Assembly: GCF_000741205.1 (NCBI RefSeq)
Contig: NZ_JGYW01000002.1
Location: 1-64,000, forward strand
DNA length: 64,000 nt
Origin: Bifidobacterium gallicum DSM 20093 = LMG 11596
GTDB taxonomy: Bacteria > Actinomycetota > Actinomycetes > Actinomycetales > Bifidobacteriaceae
Reading direction: 5' to 3'
Below the pieces are notes generated by a model. It ran no database searches, was not told the origin of the DNA, and saw only the letters and a program-made list of their open reading frames with translations. Positions within the stretch are counted from its first letter, which is position 1, and each line of letters begins with the position of its first letter. Made by a program: the position numbers and the translations under genes. This document shows positions 62,736 to 64,000 of the stretch, piece after piece.

Positions 62736-64000
62736 TTAGATTAGGGCGTTTTGGTCAAGCATGGCAAGGTCATCGGCGTCCAATACGCTCGCCGCGTTGC
62801 GGTAGAGCCTGGGCACGCGGTTGCGCAAGCAGGTGAAAATCTCGTAGCTGATCGTGTCCGCGGCTTTCGCCCAGTCGTCGGCTGTGGGTTCGCCGTAGGC
62901 TTCGCCACGGCCCGGTCCGAACAGTTGCACAGTGTCACCAATGTCAATGCCAAGTTCCTTCGCATCACCGTGAAGGTCCACAATGAACTGGTCCATGCAT
63001 ACGCGACCCGACACGTGGCGCACTTGCACGCCATCACGTGTCATGAACGCGACCGGACCGCCCTTACGGTCTTCGTGGCGTGAACCGCAGCGGTCGAATC
63101 CTGATGCGGAACGGTGGATGCCGTCGGCGTATCCGACGGGAACAATGGCGACTGAGGTGGGTGCGTCGGTCACATAGACACGGCCATAGCTTAATCCGGT
63201 GCCTTGTGGCACATGTTTGACGGAACTCAATTGCGCTTGCAACGTCATGGCTGGTGTCAGCCCGTAGTCTTGCGGTGTGCCCATGGCTGGATCTGGTTCA
63301 TAACCGTAGAGTGCAACGCCTGGGCGTACGAGGTCGTAATGGATTTCAGGGCGGCTCAACGTGGCGGCCGTATTGGCCAGATGGCGGATGCGCGGCTCAA
63401 TGCCGGCTTCCTGCATATGACGCGTGAACTCTTCAAACCGTGCGACTTGTTCGTCGGTTTCATGCACGAATTCGGGCACGTCAGGCGCGTCGGCCACAGC
63501 CAGATGGCTCCACTGCCCGGTGATTTCAAACAGACCGGCATCCTGCAATTGTTTGAGCCGCGGAGCTATGAGGTCAAGCTGGTTGAGTGTGAAGCCGTTG
63601 CGTCCAAATCCCGTGTCGACTTTGACATGCACATGCGCCACAATCGGATCTGCGCCGCGTACGAACCGTTGTACGGCTTCGGCCGCTTTGGCGAGCTGTT
63701 CCACCGCATCCGGTGTGCCGACCGACACATCAATGTGCTGGCGCAGCAGCTCATCGTATGGCACTTCATACGGGTCGTTGACCCAGGTCAGGATGCGTGC
63801 ACGTTCAGGACCGATGCCGGCACGGCGCAGTTCCAACGCTTCATGGGCTTGAGCCGTGCCGAGCCACGTGGCTCCTCCGGCCAATGCGGCGAGCGCGGCA
63901 GGAACCAGACCATGGCCATAGGCGTCGGCTTTGACGACACCCATCACCTCGGTACGATGCGGTTTGGCGGGGTCGGCGTTGACGATCTCAACGAGATGGC
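62736..64000 (-). CDS. alr: alanine racemase, partial (N-terminus outside window)
   Basis: The minus-strand frame continues through the right edge; the methionine at 63947 is internal, preceded by in-frame HLVEIVNADPAKPHRTEV. About 420 residues are visible. VVKADAYGHGLVPAALAAL includes the PLP lysine (Lys in KADAYG). The C-terminal half shows RPGVALYGYEP, VGYADGIHRSAS (second active-site Tyr region) and the HVSGRVCMDQFIVDLHGD signature. The enzyme makes D-alanine for peptidoglycan. Confidence 0.96.
   Translation of the reverse strand, partial: HLVEIVNADPAKPHRTEVMGVVKADAYGHGLVPAALAALAGGATWLGTAQAHEALELRRAGIGPERARILTWVNDPYEVPYDELLRQHIDVSVGTPDAVEQLAKAAEAVQRFVRGADPIVAHVHVKVDTGFGRNGFTLNQLDLIAPRLKQLQDAGLFEITGQWSHLAVADAPDVPEFVHETDEQVARFEEFTRHMQEAGIEPRIRHLANTAATLSRPEIHYDLVRPGVALYGYEPDPAMGTPQDYGLTPAMTLQAQLSSVKHVPQGTGLSYGRVYVTDAPTSVAIVPVGYADGIHRSASGFDRCGSRHEDRKGGPVAFMTRDGVQVRHVSGRVCMDQFIVDLHGDAKELGIDIGDTVQLFGPGRGEAYGEPTADDWAKAADTISYEIFTCLRNRVPRLYRNAASVLDADDLAMLDQNALI

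Overview
The window looks like chromosomal DNA of a high-GC Gram-positive bacterium, most probably Bifidobacteriaceae (Bifidobacterium or a close relative). This is inferred from the protein sequences: actinobacterial EF-Tu, EF-G, S7 and S12; a fused PurL; PurT; a DXS synthase; YolD with a Y-family polymerase; and ROK-controlled sugar genes. There are about 46 convincing protein genes, two tRNAs (His-GTG, Arg-TCT) and several degraded fragments. Two features run off the edges: an IS200/IS605-type TnpB gene on the left and alanine racemase on the right.

Layout. 1-3.4 kb: TnpB fragment, a very charged small protein, an ABM-type monooxygenase, a Pr6Pr-like membrane protein and an NAD(P)H oxidoreductase. 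3.4-8 kb (minus): the rpsL-rpsG-fusA-tuf translation operon. 8.2-8.9 kb: scraps of degraded genes, including the tail of a DUF499-type ATPase. 8.9-13.1 kb (minus): a sugar-use locus (FucP-like MFS permease, PfkB fructokinase, ROK repressor) with three operator-like palindromes spaced exactly 17 bp apart. 13.1-14 kb: a non-coding stretch ending in tRNA-His. 14.2-18.4 kb: DHA2 drug exporter, threonine aldolase, GT4 glycosyltransferase. 18.5-24.8 kb: purT, purC, purL.

24.9-25.2 kb holds four copies of a 17-bp palindrome spaced 53, 53 and 52 bp apart between two convergent genes. 26.3-30 kb is an overlapping three-gene operon (alpha/beta hydrolase, HxxxD acyltransferase, DUF6320-like zinc-ribbon membrane protein) of no established function. 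30.1-33.8 kb has a DUF4143 ATPase remnant, an SOS-controlled YolD-polymerase Y operon and surface proteins. 34.1-38.2 kb is purF-purM-purD. It is followed at 38.3-41 kb by a pyruvoyl-type histidine decarboxylase and an APC-family antiporter, a predicted histamine-producing pair and the most notable metabolic content here.

41.2-52.3 kb is largely cell envelope: SPFH protein, nucleoside hydrolase, LTA-synthase-family protein, membrane esterase translationally coupled to an MprF-like protein, and a zinc-ribbon membrane protein. 52.3-64 kb: Fur, purK-purE, dxs, tRNA-Arg, SLC13-type transporter, dnaG, dgt and alr.

The purine genes purT, C, L, F, M, D, K and E all lie in the window but in three blocks separated by accessory genes. 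The two groups that best deserve the label of an undescribed system are the phased palindrome array and the hydrolase-acyltransferase-DUF6320 operon. The histidine decarboxylase pair is a known chemistry in an unexpected setting.
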